Origin: Megasphaera cerevisiae DSM 20462 | GTDB lineage: Bacteria; Bacillota; Negativicutes; Veillonellales; Megasphaeraceae | NCBI RefSeq assembly: GCF_001045675.1 | Contig: NZ_LEKT01000022.1 | Location: forward strand, 1 to 47,376 | Direction of reading: 5' to 3' | Length of the DNA: 47,376 nucleotides | Part shown: piece by piece, positions 27,288-36,550 of the stretch | Numbering within the stretch: position 1 is the first letter of the stretch | Layout: each line of letters starts with the position of its first letter | Program-made: the position numbers and the translations under genes | The notes under the pieces: model-generated | What the model was told of the DNA's origin: nothing | Seen by the model: the letters and a program-made list of their open reading frames with translations, nothing else | The model's database searches: none

Positions 27288-27356
27288 TATGCTGCGCTAA
27301 AAAGTATTTTCTCTATATGCATCTTACCATAAATACAGCTTTTTTCGTTTGTTCAT

Positions 27357-27408
27357 AAAAAAAAAAGCAGCATATCTGCTCTTATACCAAAACAGATATG
27401 CCACTTTT
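27357..27408 (-). terminator. Terminator of the 68-codon gene
   Basis: AAAAGCAGCATATCTG (27363-27378) pairs with CAGATATGCCACTTTT (27392-27407) at 14 of 16 positions. On the minus strand the stem is followed by a run of about ten T residues. Confidence 0.8.
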
Positions 27409-27455
27409 ATAAGAAAATTTTAATCTATTACAACAATCATGCAATCGTCCCACAA

Positions 27456-27662
27456 TCAATCAACACAATATTGGGAAAGAAGACCACGCAGTTCCAAATT
27501 TTTATGCGTTTCCTGCTTTTGCATACCACTTTCCGGTATTTTTTCTCCTAACGAAGCGACAAAATCTTCACCACGGCAGTAAATCCCTTCGCCATTTGCA
27601 TCACCCTTTAACGGCAAGGGCATCATCGTGTTAATCATATCATCAAATGTAAAATTATTCAT
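27456..27662 (-). CDS. Small protein of unknown function (68 residues)
   Basis: I do not recognise this protein. It starts MNNFTFDDMINTMMPLPL and contains a Gly/Glu-rich stretch (GDANGEGIYCRGEDF), two Cys (one near each half) and no membrane segment. It is mildly acidic. Support for a real gene comes from context: a near-perfect promoter upstream, a GGGGG ribosome site before the ATG, and a strong terminator 50 bases after the stop. It is a single-gene unit between the superoxide reductase gene and cytX. Confidence 0.55.
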   Translation of the reverse strand: MNNFTFDDMINTMMPLPLKGDANGEGIYCRGEDFVASLGEKIPESGMQKQETHKNLELRGLLSQYCVD

Positions 27663-27716
27663 ATAGAAGCCCCCTTTTGCGAGTTCATTTATAAAATCCT
27701 CTCTCGCTTAGTGATT

Positions 27717-27745
27717 ATCATAGCTCAAGTATGATTTAATGTCAA
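27717..27745 (-). promoter_or_regulatory. Promoter of the 68-codon gene
   Basis: On the minus strand TTGACA (27745-27740), a 17-base spacer and TATGAT (27722-27717). Confidence 0.65.
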
Positions 27746-27837
27746 TGATTTATTCATATCAATGAGTTAAACGCATTATACCGAAAAAGAAAAGATACTT
27801 ATGGTTCCAGATGCTTCACACTATTACACCAACACCG

Positions 27838-29001
27838 TCATGATTTATTTTCCACCAACCGGTGAATTACAGTACTGCAAATCATAATAATGACAATGAC
27901 GGGAAATGTAATGCCCAGCGGTGTTTCTACTGCAAGAAGTATTCGGTATAATATAAAACCGGCCCCCCATAGCGCAATATTCAGCCAATTGCACCGCTGC
28001 TGCGAATGATCTTTTCGAAGAATAAAATAATCCGACAGAAGGATCGCGGTCATCGGAGCGAACACAGAGCCAATCAGATACAGAAAATCTTGAAACCGAT
28101 CTGCCTCTGTAAACACAGCCAGCAGCACGCCAATAGCAGTAACAATTAACGCCAGTATCTTTTCTGATAGCCTTGGAAACATGCTTTTACCGCTGACTCC
28201 GGCTGAAAAGGCATCAAGAAAAGTGGTGGTAACTGTCGAAAGAAGCACGACAAGAATACCGGTAATTCCCATACCTGCTTGGACCATAATGGCCGCAATG
28301 TCATCTTGTCCGGTAAGCAGTGCTGCACCCATTCCGATAATGAACATCCATGAACTGGCGATAAAGTAAGTACTGCAGCTAACAGCTGTTGCCAACGCCG
28401 GTTTAGCCGCGGTCCGAGTATAATCAGAAATAATCGGCAGCCATGAAAGAGGCATAGCCACAGCCAATTCAACGGCCGCTCCAAAAGTGATCTCGCCCTG
28501 AACTTGCGGAGTATCGCCCTGAAACACAATAGCACTGAGAACAATCGTCAAGACAAACAGCGCCGCCATGACAACGATATTGATTTTCCCTAGCTGCTTC
28601 AATCCCAGCACTATCCAAAACGCAATAAATATACCAATAATACCGCTCCATAAAGAAGAACCAAGGCCAGCAATGGTATTAGCGGCGGCAGCTGCGCTGG
28701 CAATCATGACCGCCGTCCAACCAATAAGCTGGATAACGTTTAGTCCGGCAAATAACTGCGCTCCTTGACGGCCAAAGGAAATTCGCACCGTTTCCATGGC
28801 ACTGTATCCAGTCCGTCCGCCAATAAGACCAGCAAAATACATGATCGTCCCGCCAATAAGATGACCTATAAGGATAGCAGCAAATCCTTTTACAAATCCA
28901 AGTGGCGCCAGCAGCATGCCTGTCAGAATTTCCGCAATGGAAACACCAGCACCGAACCACAATAGCCCATTAGAAAAAGCAGATGTTTTATTTTCATTCA
29001 T
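27838..29001 (-). CDS. cytX: NCS1-family permease, CytX-like hydroxymethylpyrimidine transporter
   Basis: This 387-residue protein has about 12 hydrophobic helices. Its N-terminus (SNGLLWFGAGVSIAEILTG, LGFVKGFAAILIGHLIGG) and the AMPLSWLPIISDYTR segment match the CytX branch of nucleobase-cation symporters, proposed to import the thiamine precursor hydroxymethylpyrimidine. No TPP riboswitch or thiamine genes were found near it, so cytosine or a related base remains possible. The upstream ribosome site is weak. No terminator was found downstream. Confidence 0.8.
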   Translation of the reverse strand: MNENKTSAFSNGLLWFGAGVSIAEILTGMLLAPLGFVKGFAAILIGHLIGGTIMYFAGLIGGRTGYSAMETVRISFGRQGAQLFAGLNVIQLIGWTAVMIASAAAAANTIAGLGSSLWSGIIGIFIAFWIVLGLKQLGKINIVVMAALFVLTIVLSAIVFQGDTPQVQGEITFGAAVELAVAMPLSWLPIISDYTRTAAKPALATAVSCSTYFIASSWMFIIGMGAALLTGQDDIAAIMVQAGMGITGILVVLLSTVTTTFLDAFSAGVSGKSMFPRLSEKILALIVTAIGVLLAVFTEADRFQDFLYLIGSVFAPMTAILLSDYFILRKDHSQQRCNWLNIALWGAGFILYRILLAVETPLGITFPVIVIIMICSTVIHRLVENKS

Positions 29002-29229
29002 CCCACATTATACCGTCCTTTCATATATAAAACAGATACTAACAACAAGTAAGTATACCATATTATAAAGCTGCGGTCATGAACGTATTTTTAGGAGCAG
29101 AAAAATTATTTCTATATTCATGGCGCATTTTATTGTAACAAAAAGATACGTATATGTGTAATTTGTTACAATTTCGACTAAAATCGCATATTAAAGCTTT
29201 ATATCACCTTTATTATTGCAATGTAAGCA

Positions 29230-29261
29230 TGGTATACTTTTTATAATATATATTATAAAAA
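29230..29261 (+). promoter_or_regulatory. macA promoter with perfect 24-bp palindrome
   Basis: TGGTATACT (29230-29238) is an extended -10. It runs into a perfect palindrome (29238-29261) whose half-sites are TTATAAT and ATTATAA separated by ATAT. These half-sites equal those of a PerR box, but with four bases between them instead of one. The position over the start site suggests repression. Confidence 0.55.
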
Positions 29262-29284
29262 ATGCATTTGTAGGAGAGAGTACC

Positions 29285-30427
29285 ATGAAATTTGATAAAC
29301 GATTTAAAATTGCCCTTGCCGTGATCGCGATTGCAGCCTGCGCTTTCGGTTCTTACCAATATTACCAGCTGCAGCAAAGGGAGAAACAGGCAGCTGCTAT
29401 CGAAACAGCCGACGTCGTCCGCAAGGATCTGAAATCGACAGTATCGGCAACAGGAACCATCAGTCCTGTGGATTCTGTCGAAGTATCTCCCAAAATCACC
29501 GCTCGCATCAGCAGCGTACTGGTAAAAGAAAATGATAAAGTAACTGCCGGGCAGACGGTCACATTATTAGACGGCAAAGACTACGAAGCAAAAAAAGATC
29601 AGGCCCAGTACAAAGTAACGAATACCAAGCTCAACTATGACCGGGCAGCCTACCTCTATAAGGTCGGTGCCGGCACTAAGCAGGATTTGGATGACGCAAA
29701 ATTCAATTATGATACGGCGGTCAGCGCATTGTCGGAAGCAGAATCGGACGTAGCCGAAACCGTCATCACCGCCCCCATGGACGGCGTCGTTGTTGGCGAA
29801 CCAAAAACAGCGGGTACTATGGCCGTACAAGGCAATAGTACGCCTACGGTAATTATGCGAATTGCCAATACGACACAAAAGCAAATCTTGGCGAAAATAG
29901 ATGAAACAGATATCGGCAAAATAAAAATAGGCCAGGAGGCCTCTTTCACCGTTGATGCCTACATAGGCCAAACCTTTACTGCCCGCGTATCTAAAATCTC
30001 TCAGACCGATACAAGCAACACCTGGGATACAACGGATACGACCTCCTCTTCCTCCTCTTCCTCTTCTTCCTCAGCAAGTGTCATTTACTACTATGTCACC
30101 TTGGATCTGGATGACCCCAATGACGAGCTGCGCCTAGGTATGACCGCCCGCGTTGATATCAACACGTCAGAAAAGGAAGATGCACTTGTCGTACCGATTG
30201 CTGCCTTGAAGACCAATGACAAAGGCTCCTACGTACTGCGCGTAAATGACGCTGGTCAGACGGAACAGGTTCCTGTTACTACCGGGATTTACAGTGATGA
30301 ATATGTAGAAATTCTCAGCGGTCTTACGGACGGCGATAAAGTATCTATCACCTATGCGACGAGCTCCAAAACCTCGTCTTCCACGAAGAGCTCCAGCAGC
30401 CAGCGGCAAGGCCCTCCGCCCATGTAA
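29285..30427 (+). CDS. macA: MacA-like periplasmic adaptor subunit of efflux pump
   Basis: This membrane-fusion protein links an inner-membrane ABC exporter to an outer-membrane channel. Residues 8-24 form a signal anchor. The first biotinyl/lipoyl half (ATGTISPVDSVEVSPKITARI), a short coiled-coil hairpin, the second half (VITAPMDGVVVGEPKTAGTM) and the beta-barrel region (ILAKIDETDIGKIKIGQEASF) follow in order. A run of ten Ser interrupts a loop near residue 262. The C-terminus is Ser/Lys-rich. I chose the ATG at 29285, with AGGAGAG upstream; 380 residues. It is followed 15 bases later by its ATPase. No TolC homologue is present in the window. Confidence 0.9.
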   Translation: MKFDKRFKIALAVIAIAACAFGSYQYYQLQQREKQAAAIETADVVRKDLKSTVSATGTISPVDSVEVSPKITARISSVLVKENDKVTAGQTVTLLDGKDYEAKKDQAQYKVTNTKLNYDRAAYLYKVGAGTKQDLDDAKFNYDTAVSALSEAESDVAETVITAPMDGVVVGEPKTAGTMAVQGNSTPTVIMRIANTTQKQILAKIDETDIGKIKIGQEASFTVDAYIGQTFTARVSKISQTDTSNTWDTTDTTSSSSSSSSSSASVIYYYVTLDLDDPNDELRLGMTARVDINTSEKEDALVVPIAALKTNDKGSYVLRVNDAGQTEQVPVTTGIYSDEYVEILSGLTDGDKVSITYATSSKTSSSTKSSSSQRQGPPPM

Positions 30428-30442
30428 GGGAGACAATATACC

Positions 30443-31150
30443 ATGACCACAACTATGATTGAACTTACAAACATCAAAAAAAAATATCACATCGGCGGTG
30501 AGGATTTTGCCGCACTGTCCGGCATTGATCTGGCTATTCAGGAGGGGGAATTTGCGGCACTTATGGGGCCCTCCGGTTCTGGAAAATCAACATTGATGAA
30601 TATTCTTGGCTGCCTGGACAGGCCTACAGAAGGCTCTTATAAGCTGGGCGGCAAGGAAGTCGCATATCTGACAGATGATGAACTGGCATTGACACGAAAT
30701 AAACGTATCGGCTTTGTTTTTCAAAATTTCAACCTGCTATCCCGTATTTCCGCATTGGATAACGTGGCACTTCCTCTGGTCTATGCCGGCGTCGATCACA
30801 AGGAACGGATCCGGCGGGCTATGGATAAATTGACTGCCGTAGGCCTTTCTACCTGGGCACACCATAAACCAAACGAGTTGTCCGGCGGGCAGCGGCAGCG
30901 TGTAGCCATTGCCCGCGCACTGGTTAACGATCCACACATTATTATGGCTGATGAACCTACTGGCAATCTTGATACAAAATCAACACGAGAAATCATGAAT
31001 ATTTTTGAGCAACTTCATGCAGAGCATAAAACAATCATCCTCGTTACACATGAGCCGGAAATAGCGTCTTGTGCCAGCCGGCAGCTTCTGATGTGTGATG
31101 GCCAAATCACGCGGGATGAAGGAAAGGGAGTGGTCATGGATGTTGTTTAG
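30443..31150 (+). CDS. MacB-type ABC transporter ATP-binding protein
   Basis: The ATPase has Walker [10 protein letters not shown] at 42-50, Q-loop [10 protein letters not shown], signature [15 protein letters not shown], Walker [13 protein letters not shown] and the H-loop VTHEPE. The [16 protein letters not shown] segment is typical of the LolD/MacB exporter group. At 235 residues it is normal. Its last 11 bases overlap the permease start, so nucleotide-binding and membrane parts are separate but coupled here, unlike the fused E. coli MacB. Confidence 0.93.
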   Translation: MTTTMIELTNIKKKYHIGGEDFAALSGIDLAIQEGEFAALMGPSGSGKSTLMNILGCLDRPTEGSYKLGGKEVAYLTDDELALTRNKRIGFVFQNFNLLSRISALDNVALPLVYAGVDHKERIRRAMDKLTAVGLSTWAHHKPNELSGGQRQRVAIARALVNDPHIIMADEPTGNLDTKSTREIMNIFEQLHAEHKTIILVTHEPEIASCASRQLLMCDGQITRDEGKGVVMDVV

Positions 31151-32357
31151 TGAAAGCATACGAATTGCGGTTACTGCCCTTTTATCTAATAAACTTCGCT
31201 CTATTCTTACAATGCTCGGCATTATTATCGGTGTCGGCGCCGTTATCGTCATGATTTCTATCGGCATGGGTGTCCGTCAAAATGTAACAAATTCCATTGC
31301 AAGCTTGGGCAGCAACATGATTATCGTCACGCCAGGATCCACAAATCAAGGTGGGGTCCGTTCTGCCGCCGGTTCCAGCCAAAAGCTGAAGCTGGACGAT
31401 GCCGACGCCATCAAGAAAAAGATCAAAAATATAGACTATGTAGCACCTACGGTAAACAGCTCGTATCAGATCGTCAATGGCAATATGAACTGGAATTCCT
31501 CAGTATACGGCGTAACGCCGGAATATCTGAATATCCGTGATCTGACGGTGTCCTCTGGTTCGTTTGTGACACAATCCGATTTGAATTCCCGAAACCGTGT
31601 TGCCGTGATCGGGACGACTGTCGCAACCAACCTGTTTGATGCCGCCAACCCAGTCGGCAAAAATATTCGCATCAACAATCAGCCCTATAAGGTTATAGGG
31701 GTTCTCGAAAGTAAAGGCCAGTCCAGTATGGGAACGGACCAGGACGACATGGTTTTGATTCCTCTGACCACGGCACAGGAACGTCTCTTGGGCATTACAT
31801 ATATTAAGTCTATCAATATTCAAGTTTCGAGCGCCGATAAAATAGATATGGTTCAGCAGCAGATAGAAGAATTACTGCGGCAGCGTCATCATCTTGTTGG
31901 TGATAAAGAAGACGATTTCACGGTACGTAATCTGACAAGCCTCATGGAAACAATGACTAGCACGACGACCATGCTAACGCTGTTTTTAGGCAGTATTGCT
32001 GCCATTTCTCTGCTGGTTGGCGGTATCGGCATCATGAATATTATGATGGTATCTGTAACAGAACGCACCCGTGAAATTGGTATTCGTAAGGCCCTGGGCG
32101 CTACCTTTCGAAATATAATGATGCAGTTTCTTATCGAATCGATTGTGATCGGTGTGATTGGAGGGCTTCTTGGTATTGCCTGCGGCATCAGTATTTCTTT
32201 GATTATTTCCAAATTTACGCAATTTAATACCGTATTAACTGCGGCCCCAACCATCATCTCATTTGCTTTTTCTGTAGGAATCGGCTTGTTTTTCGGAATC
32301 TATCCGGCTCGCAAAGCTGCACGTCTGGATCCTATTGAAGCTTTGCGATATGAATAA
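31140..32357 (+). CDS. macB: MacB-type ABC transporter permease
   Basis: Residues 20-40 form the first membrane helix ([20 protein letters not shown]). A large extracytoplasmic MacB_PCD domain spans about 45-270, and three helices close the protein ([23 protein letters not shown], then IGIRKALGA and two C-terminal helices). The [15 protein letters not shown] and [10 protein letters not shown] motifs are hallmarks of the mechanotransmission exporters. I chose the ATG at 31140, nine bases after GGGAG and inside the end of the ATPase gene; this gives 405 residues. Substrates may be macrolides, peptides or lipoproteins; context does not decide. Confidence 0.92.
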   Translation: MLFSESIRIAVTALLSNKLRSILTMLGIIIGVGAVIVMISIGMGVRQNVTNSIASLGSNMIIVTPGSTNQGGVRSAAGSSQKLKLDDADAIKKKIKNIDYVAPTVNSSYQIVNGNMNWNSSVYGVTPEYLNIRDLTVSSGSFVTQSDLNSRNRVAVIGTTVATNLFDAANPVGKNIRINNQPYKVIGVLESKGQSSMGTDQDDMVLIPLTTAQERLLGITYIKSINIQVSSADKIDMVQQQIEELLRQRHHLVGDKEDDFTVRNLTSLMETMTSTTTMLTLFLGSIAAISLLVGGIGIMNIMMVSVTERTREIGIRKALGATFRNIMMQFLIESIVIGVIGGLLGIACGISISLIISKFTQFNTVLTAAPTIISFAFSVGIGLFFGIYPARKAARLDPIEALRYE

Positions 32358-32394
32358 AACAATCAATTGCAATTGCTTTGTATTGTGAATGAGA

Positions 32395-32462
32395 GTTTGA
32401 ATAACAAAAAGGCAGTAATTCCTGGACATATCCAGAAATTACTGCCTTTTTGTTATTCAAAC
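32395..32462. terminator. Very long bidirectional terminator
   Basis: The two 31-base arms (32395-32425 and 32432-32462) pair at 30 positions with one wobble around a six-base loop. GGCAGTAATT and AATTACTGCC flank the loop, and A5/T5 runs lie within the stem. It separates the convergent macB and flavodoxin genes. Confidence 0.85.
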
Positions 32463-32472
32463 CGATACGCAG

Positions 32473-32994
32473 TCACTCCTTGAGCCAGCGCCGCACATCA
32501 TCTTCCGCATCCAAAATCGTTGTCCCCAACAGTGTCAGCCCCCGTTCGATCCGTGCCTGCGGGCAAAGGTCATGAATATCTTCCAGACTATGCCCCCAGC
32601 CGCTTCCTTCATGCGTACAAAACGGTTTGATAATCTTGCCGCTCAAGTCATACGATTCCAGAAAGGTCCACATCGCCATGGGCATCGTTCCGCACCAGTT
32701 CGGATATCCAAGAAAAATGACGGTGTATTCCTCCATGCATTCTACCATCTTTTTCAACTTCGGCCGCTCATGATTAGTTTTCTGCTGCTTGGCAATCTCC
32801 ACGACCTTTCGGTACTCATTAGGATACACCATTTCCGTTCTGATATGAAACAAATTACCGCCAGTATAGACTCGAATCATATTGGCCACCCGTTCTGTAT
32901 TGCCAATAGGCAGATCTACAATTTCACCGCTGGCATAATTCCACCCTGCATGAGAAAAATACGCAATTAAACATTGTTCCTCTCTGTAATTCAT
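32473..32994 (-). CDS. Flavodoxin-family protein
   Basis: The 173-residue protein has the flavodoxin fold: CLIAYFSHAGWNY provides an unusual FMN-phosphate loop, LPIGNTERVANMI the following helix, VIFLGYPNWCGTMPMAMWTFLE the second flavin loop and PFCTHEGSGWG the third. The YFSxxG...GNTxxVA pattern matches the flavodoxin-4 group found in Firmicutes. It probably carries low-potential electrons or reduces small substrates. GGAGG lies before the ATG. Another flavin protein lies just upstream on the same strand, possibly co-transcribed. Confidence 0.87.
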   Translation of the reverse strand: MNYREEQCLIAYFSHAGWNYASGEIVDLPIGNTERVANMIRVYTGGNLFHIRTEMVYPNEYRKVVEIAKQQKTNHERPKLKKMVECMEEYTVIFLGYPNWCGTMPMAMWTFLESYDLSGKIIKPFCTHEGSGWGHSLEDIHDLCPQARIERGLTLLGTTILDAEDDVRRWLKE

Positions 32995-33083
32995 GCGGCC
33001 TCCCCCATCTCTTCACCGATACTAAAATTTTGGTTTCCGAGTTATATTATACGGCAAAATCTGGAAATAGTGAAGAACAAGCC

Positions 33084-33674
33084 CTAAACCATGCGCAGTG
33101 ATTCCCCCGCCAGTAATCTGGCAAAGCGCTTGGCATGAGCTGCTTTTTTTTCATCCATAAAAACGGTGTTGTAGCCCAAATGGCGTTCGGAAAATATACC
33201 GGCATAGTGCAAACCAGAATGCCTGCAGTAGCGGCGTATTCCCTCTTCAAACAGATCCGTCCCATGTTCCGGACGATACCCACAGGTTGTAAAAACAGCC
33301 ATTCTCTTTCCTTCCCATAAAGACGGGCCTCTTTGATCTCCATAAAACTTATTCAGGCCATATACCAGCCGGTCAAGCATCGCTTTCATGGGTGCCGTAC
33401 AATACCACGAATAGATGGGCGTTGCCAGCAATACTATATCACTGTCCATAATATCTGCTGCGACAGCATCCATACCATCATGAATAACACAGGAAAACGA
33501 GCTCCAGTCCTGCTGGCAACCCCGACAGGCTCTGCAAGGCGCGATCTGCTGATCATAAAGCCAGGTCAAAGTATACGTACCGCCCAACCGCTGCCATTCA
33601 TTACAAAACGGTACCAGACATTGCGCCGTATTGCCACGTTTTCTGGGACTTCCCATCATAATTGAAATTTTCAT
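33084..33674 (-). CDS. Flavodoxin-fold NAD(P)H-dependent oxidoreductase
   Basis: The first segment MKISIMMGSPRKRGNTAQCL is the flavin phosphate loop of the FMN reductase family. C-x-x-C-x-x-C Cys cluster residues in APCRACRGCQQDW and the DSDIVLLATPIYSWYCTAPMKAMLDR loop are typical of iron-sulfur flavoprotein-like or azoreductase-type members, although the spacing is not that of a proven cluster. I chose the ATG at 33674, eight bases after GGGAGG, giving 196 residues; an upstream ATG adds eight residues but has no ribosome site. The substrate is unknown. Confidence 0.87.
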   Translation of the reverse strand: MKISIMMGSPRKRGNTAQCLVPFCNEWQRLGGTYTLTWLYDQQIAPCRACRGCQQDWSSFSCVIHDGMDAVAADIMDSDIVLLATPIYSWYCTAPMKAMLDRLVYGLNKFYGDQRGPSLWEGKRMAVFTTCGYRPEHGTDLFEEGIRRYCRHSGLHYAGIFSERHLGYNTVFMDEKKAAHAKRFARLLAGESLRMV

Positions 33675-33826
33675 ACATATTGCCTCCCTTTCATTCATGT
33701 CTCGAATAATGGTAATTTTATTTTATCATATACACGAGTTATAGAGATAGCTTTTCAACATATCTGTATTGTAGTACAATATAAAGTGTTAACATACTAC
33801 TGATGTTATATAAGGAGGGGCAATTT

Positions 33827-35068
33827 ATGGCTCATGTAAATGAAAATTATTTAAAACTCCCCGGCAATTATTTATTTGCCACAATCGCAAAAAAAGTGGA
33901 TGAATTTTCAAAGGCAAATCCCGATGCAAATATTATACGTCTTGGAATCGGAGACGTAACCCGTCCCTTGGCTCCGGCAATCATTGATGCCATGCACAAA
34001 GCCGTCGACGAAATGGGCAAAACAGAAACCTTCCGTGGCTACGGCCCGGAACAAGGATATGATTTTCTGCGCAACGCCATTATCAAGGGGGATTACGAAA
34101 CTCGCGGCATTGAGTTGGATACAGATGAAGTCTTTGTCGGCGACGGTGCCAAAACCGATGTCGCCTGCATTCAGGAAATTTTCGGAAGTGATCTGAAATT
34201 TGCTGTTGCCGATCCTGTATATCCCGTCTATTTGGATTCCAATGTCATGACAGGTCATACCGGCAGCTGGAATGTAGAAAAAGGTATATACGACGGTGTC
34301 GTTTATCTGCCCTGCACTGCGGAAAACGGCTTTAAGGCCCTGCCGCCGACAGAAAAAGTGGATATAGTCTATTTATGCAACCCCAGCAATCCGACCGGTA
34401 CAGCCATGACCACGGCAGAACTGGAAAGCTGGGTACAGGCGGCGAAAGAAAATAAATTCATTATCATTTATGATTCTGCTTATGAAACATATATCACCGA
34501 GCCCAACGTCCCCCATAGTATTTTTGAAATTCCGGGCGCCAAGGAAATTGCTGTCGAACTGCGTTCTTATTCCAAATGCGCGGGTTTTACAGGTACCCGT
34601 TGCTCTTACGTTATCGTTCCGAAGGCCTGCACCGGTTACAAGGCAGACGGCACACCGGTAGAGCTCAATCCCATGTGGAACCGCCGGCAGTGCACGTTCT
34701 TCAACGGCACGCCATACATTATTCAGCGCGCAGCCGAAGCTTACTATTCTCCAGAAGGACAAAAGCAGTGCCTCGCCGATGTCAACTATTATATGGAAAA
34801 TGCCCACATCATCCGAAATGGTCTTACCAAAGCCGGTTTTACGGTATACGGCGCAACAAATTCACCGTATGCCTGGGTTCAGACTCCTCACGGCATGAAG
34901 AGCTGGGATTTCTTTGATCTGCTGCTGGAAAAAGCGCATGTTGTCACAACTCCTGGAACCGGCTTTGGCCCGCATGGAGAAGGCTACCTACGCCTGACAG
35001 CATTTGGTTCCAAAGAAAACACAATAAAAGCAATCCAGCGTATTGCTGATTTGAAATTATTTAAATAA
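33827..35068 (+). CDS. dapL: LL-diaminopimelate aminotransferase
   Basis: DapL converts tetrahydrodipicolinate directly to LL-diaminopimelate in the lysine and peptidoglycan pathway. It bypasses the acylated intermediates and uses glutamate as amino donor. The N-terminus MAHVNENYLKLPGNYLFATI and the GIGDVTRPLAPAIIDAMH and RGYGPEQGYDFLR segments are diagnostic of DapL rather than other aminotransferases. The PLP Lys is K250 in SYSKCAGFTGTRC. Length is 413 residues. I chose the ATG at 33827, six bases after GGAGGGG. ychF follows after 14 bases, likely in one transcript. Confidence 0.95.
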   Translation: MAHVNENYLKLPGNYLFATIAKKVDEFSKANPDANIIRLGIGDVTRPLAPAIIDAMHKAVDEMGKTETFRGYGPEQGYDFLRNAIIKGDYETRGIELDTDEVFVGDGAKTDVACIQEIFGSDLKFAVADPVYPVYLDSNVMTGHTGSWNVEKGIYDGVVYLPCTAENGFKALPPTEKVDIVYLCNPSNPTGTAMTTAELESWVQAAKENKFIIIYDSAYETYITEPNVPHSIFEIPGAKEIAVELRSYSKCAGFTGTRCSYVIVPKACTGYKADGTPVELNPMWNRRQCTFFNGTPYIIQRAAEAYYSPEGQKQCLADVNYYMENAHIIRNGLTKAGFTVYGATNSPYAWVQTPHGMKSWDFFDLLLEKAHVVTTPGTGFGPHGEGYLRLTAFGSKENTIKAIQRIADLKLFK

Positions 35069-35082
35069 AGGTGGTTTAACCA

Positions 35083-36189
35083 TTGAGTACCAATCTGGAA
35101 GTCGGTATTGTCGGTCTGCCGAATGTCGGTAAAAGCACATTGTTTAACGCGATTACCAAGGCCGGCGCAGAAGCAGCAAATTATCCGTTCTGCACCATCG
35201 AACCCAATATCGGGGTGGTAGAGGTGCCGGATAAACGTATCCAAATTTTGACGGATATGTATCATCCCAAGCGTACTATTCCTGCCGTTATGCGTTTTGT
35301 CGATATTGCCGGTCTCGTTGCCGGTGCCTCTAAAGGGGAAGGATTAGGAAACAAATTTCTTAGCCATATTCGCGAAACTGATGCCATTGCCGAGGTGGTG
35401 CGCTGCTTTGACGATTCTAATATTACCCACGTATCCGGATCTATTGATCCGCTCCGTGATATTGACATCATCAATACAGAATTATGTCTGGCTGATCTGG
35501 ATACAACACAGAAGCGTGCTGACCGCATTGCCAAAATTGCCCAATGCGGAGATAAGGCGGCTAAAGCTGAATATGCCGTCATCAAAAAAATTCTTGCAGC
35601 ACTTGAAGACGGAGAACCGGCCCGCAAGGCTGGCCTGACAACAGATGAGCTGCCCATGATCAAGGAGCTCAATCTGCTGACATTAAAGCCCATTATCTAT
35701 ATTGCCAATGTCGCCGAAGAGGAGGCCGCCAATGCAGACGGCAATCCTTATGTCGCCAAGCTCAAAGAGTTTGCCAAACAGGAGAAGGCCCAGGTAGTCG
35801 CCGTTTCCGCAAAAATCGAATCAGAAATCGCAGAGCTGCCGGAAGATGAAGCCGCTGTATTTTTAGAAGAGCTTGGACTGCCGGAAGCCGGACTGGCAAA
35901 ATTGATCAAGGCAAGTTACGCTTTGCTGGGCCTGATTAATTTCTTCACAGCCGGAGCTGATGAAGTCCGGGCCTGGACGATTGTCAACGGCACGAAAGCA
36001 CAGAAAGCCGCCGGCAAAATCCACACGGACATTGAACGCGGTTTTATCCGTGCCGAAATCGTATCGTATGATGACCTGATTAACTGTGGCAATGAACAAA
36101 CCGCCAAGGAAAAAGGACTTGTACGTTTGGAGGGCAAGGACTATATCATGCAGGATGGAGATGTAACTTATTTCCGTTTTAATGTATGA
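35083..36189 (+). CDS. ychF: Redox-regulated ATPase YchF (Obg family)
   Basis: YchF is an Obg-family P-loop NTPase that binds ATP in preference to GTP and associates with ribosomes. G1 GLPNVGKST, G3-region DIAGLVAGASKGEGLGNKFL and the altered G4 motif N-x-x-E (NVAEE) that favours ATP are present. The C-terminal TGS domain (DEVRAWTIVNGTKAQKAAGKIH, DIERGFIRAE) is intact. Translation starts at TTG 35083 with AAAGGTGG upstream. At 368 residues it is full length and followed by a strong terminator. Confidence 0.95.
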   Translation: MSTNLEVGIVGLPNVGKSTLFNAITKAGAEAANYPFCTIEPNIGVVEVPDKRIQILTDMYHPKRTIPAVMRFVDIAGLVAGASKGEGLGNKFLSHIRETDAIAEVVRCFDDSNITHVSGSIDPLRDIDIINTELCLADLDTTQKRADRIAKIAQCGDKAAKAEYAVIKKILAALEDGEPARKAGLTTDELPMIKELNLLTLKPIIYIANVAEEEAANADGNPYVAKLKEFAKQEKAQVVAVSAKIESEIAELPEDEAAVFLEELGLPEAGLAKLIKASYALLGLINFFTAGADEVRAWTIVNGTKAQKAAGKIHTDIERGFIRAEIVSYDDLINCGNEQTAKEKGLVRLEGKDYIMQDGDVTYFRFNV

Positions 36190-36197
36190 TGGAATAG

Positions 36198-36258
36198 CAT
36201 GCAAAAGAAGGACGGACTCTCTTGCCATAATCAAGAGAGTCCGTCCTTTTTTTGCATG
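36198..36258 (+). terminator. ychF terminator
   Basis: A 16-bp perfect stem (36209-36224 with 36232-36247) is followed by seven T residues and enclosed by a GCATGCAAAA/TTTTGCATGC outer pairing. Confidence 0.9.
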
Positions 36259-36295
36259 CCTCCTGTACGTCACAGTACCGCCAAGAAACCGGTGC

Positions 36296-36532
36296 CTATG
36301 CTCTTCTATACCGCCCGGAACGAGGTTCGCGTTCATCCGTCAGTCCCACCATATAATCCATAGAGGTATGGTACATTTTACTTAATAAAATTAATTTTTC
36401 GACAGATATTTTCCGTTTTCCTAATTCATACATGCTATACCCTACCTGAGAACAGGACAGCACCTTGGCCACGTCGGCCTGTGATAATCTTGCTTCTAAT
36501 CGCAAATATTTTAATCGGCTATAAAATTTCAT
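36296..36532 (-). CDS. Small XRE-family transcriptional regulator
   Basis: A single helix-turn-helix domain fills this 78-residue protein: RLKYLRLEARLSQADVAKVL, SCSQVGYSMYELGKRKISVE, then KLILLSKMYHTSMDYMVGLT. This is the classic XRE core with a short basic tail ending RSGRYRRA. I chose the ATG at 36532, which has GGGTG upstream; an ATG at 36550 does not have a ribosome site. Its target is unknown. It is isolated at the edge of a gene-poor, AT-rich stretch, as often seen for remnants of mobile DNA or for toxin-antitoxin regulators, but no partner is visible. Confidence 0.75.
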   Translation of the reverse strand: MKFYSRLKYLRLEARLSQADVAKVLSCSQVGYSMYELGKRKISVEKLILLSKMYHTSMDYMVGLTDEREPRSGRYRRA

Positions 36533-36550
36533 ATACATCACCCATTTCAT

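Noticed and set aside
29002-29215. Possible TPP riboswitch ahead of cytX
   Set aside because: Looked for the conserved CTGAGA and ACC-TGATC-type thi-box segments on the minus strand and found none.
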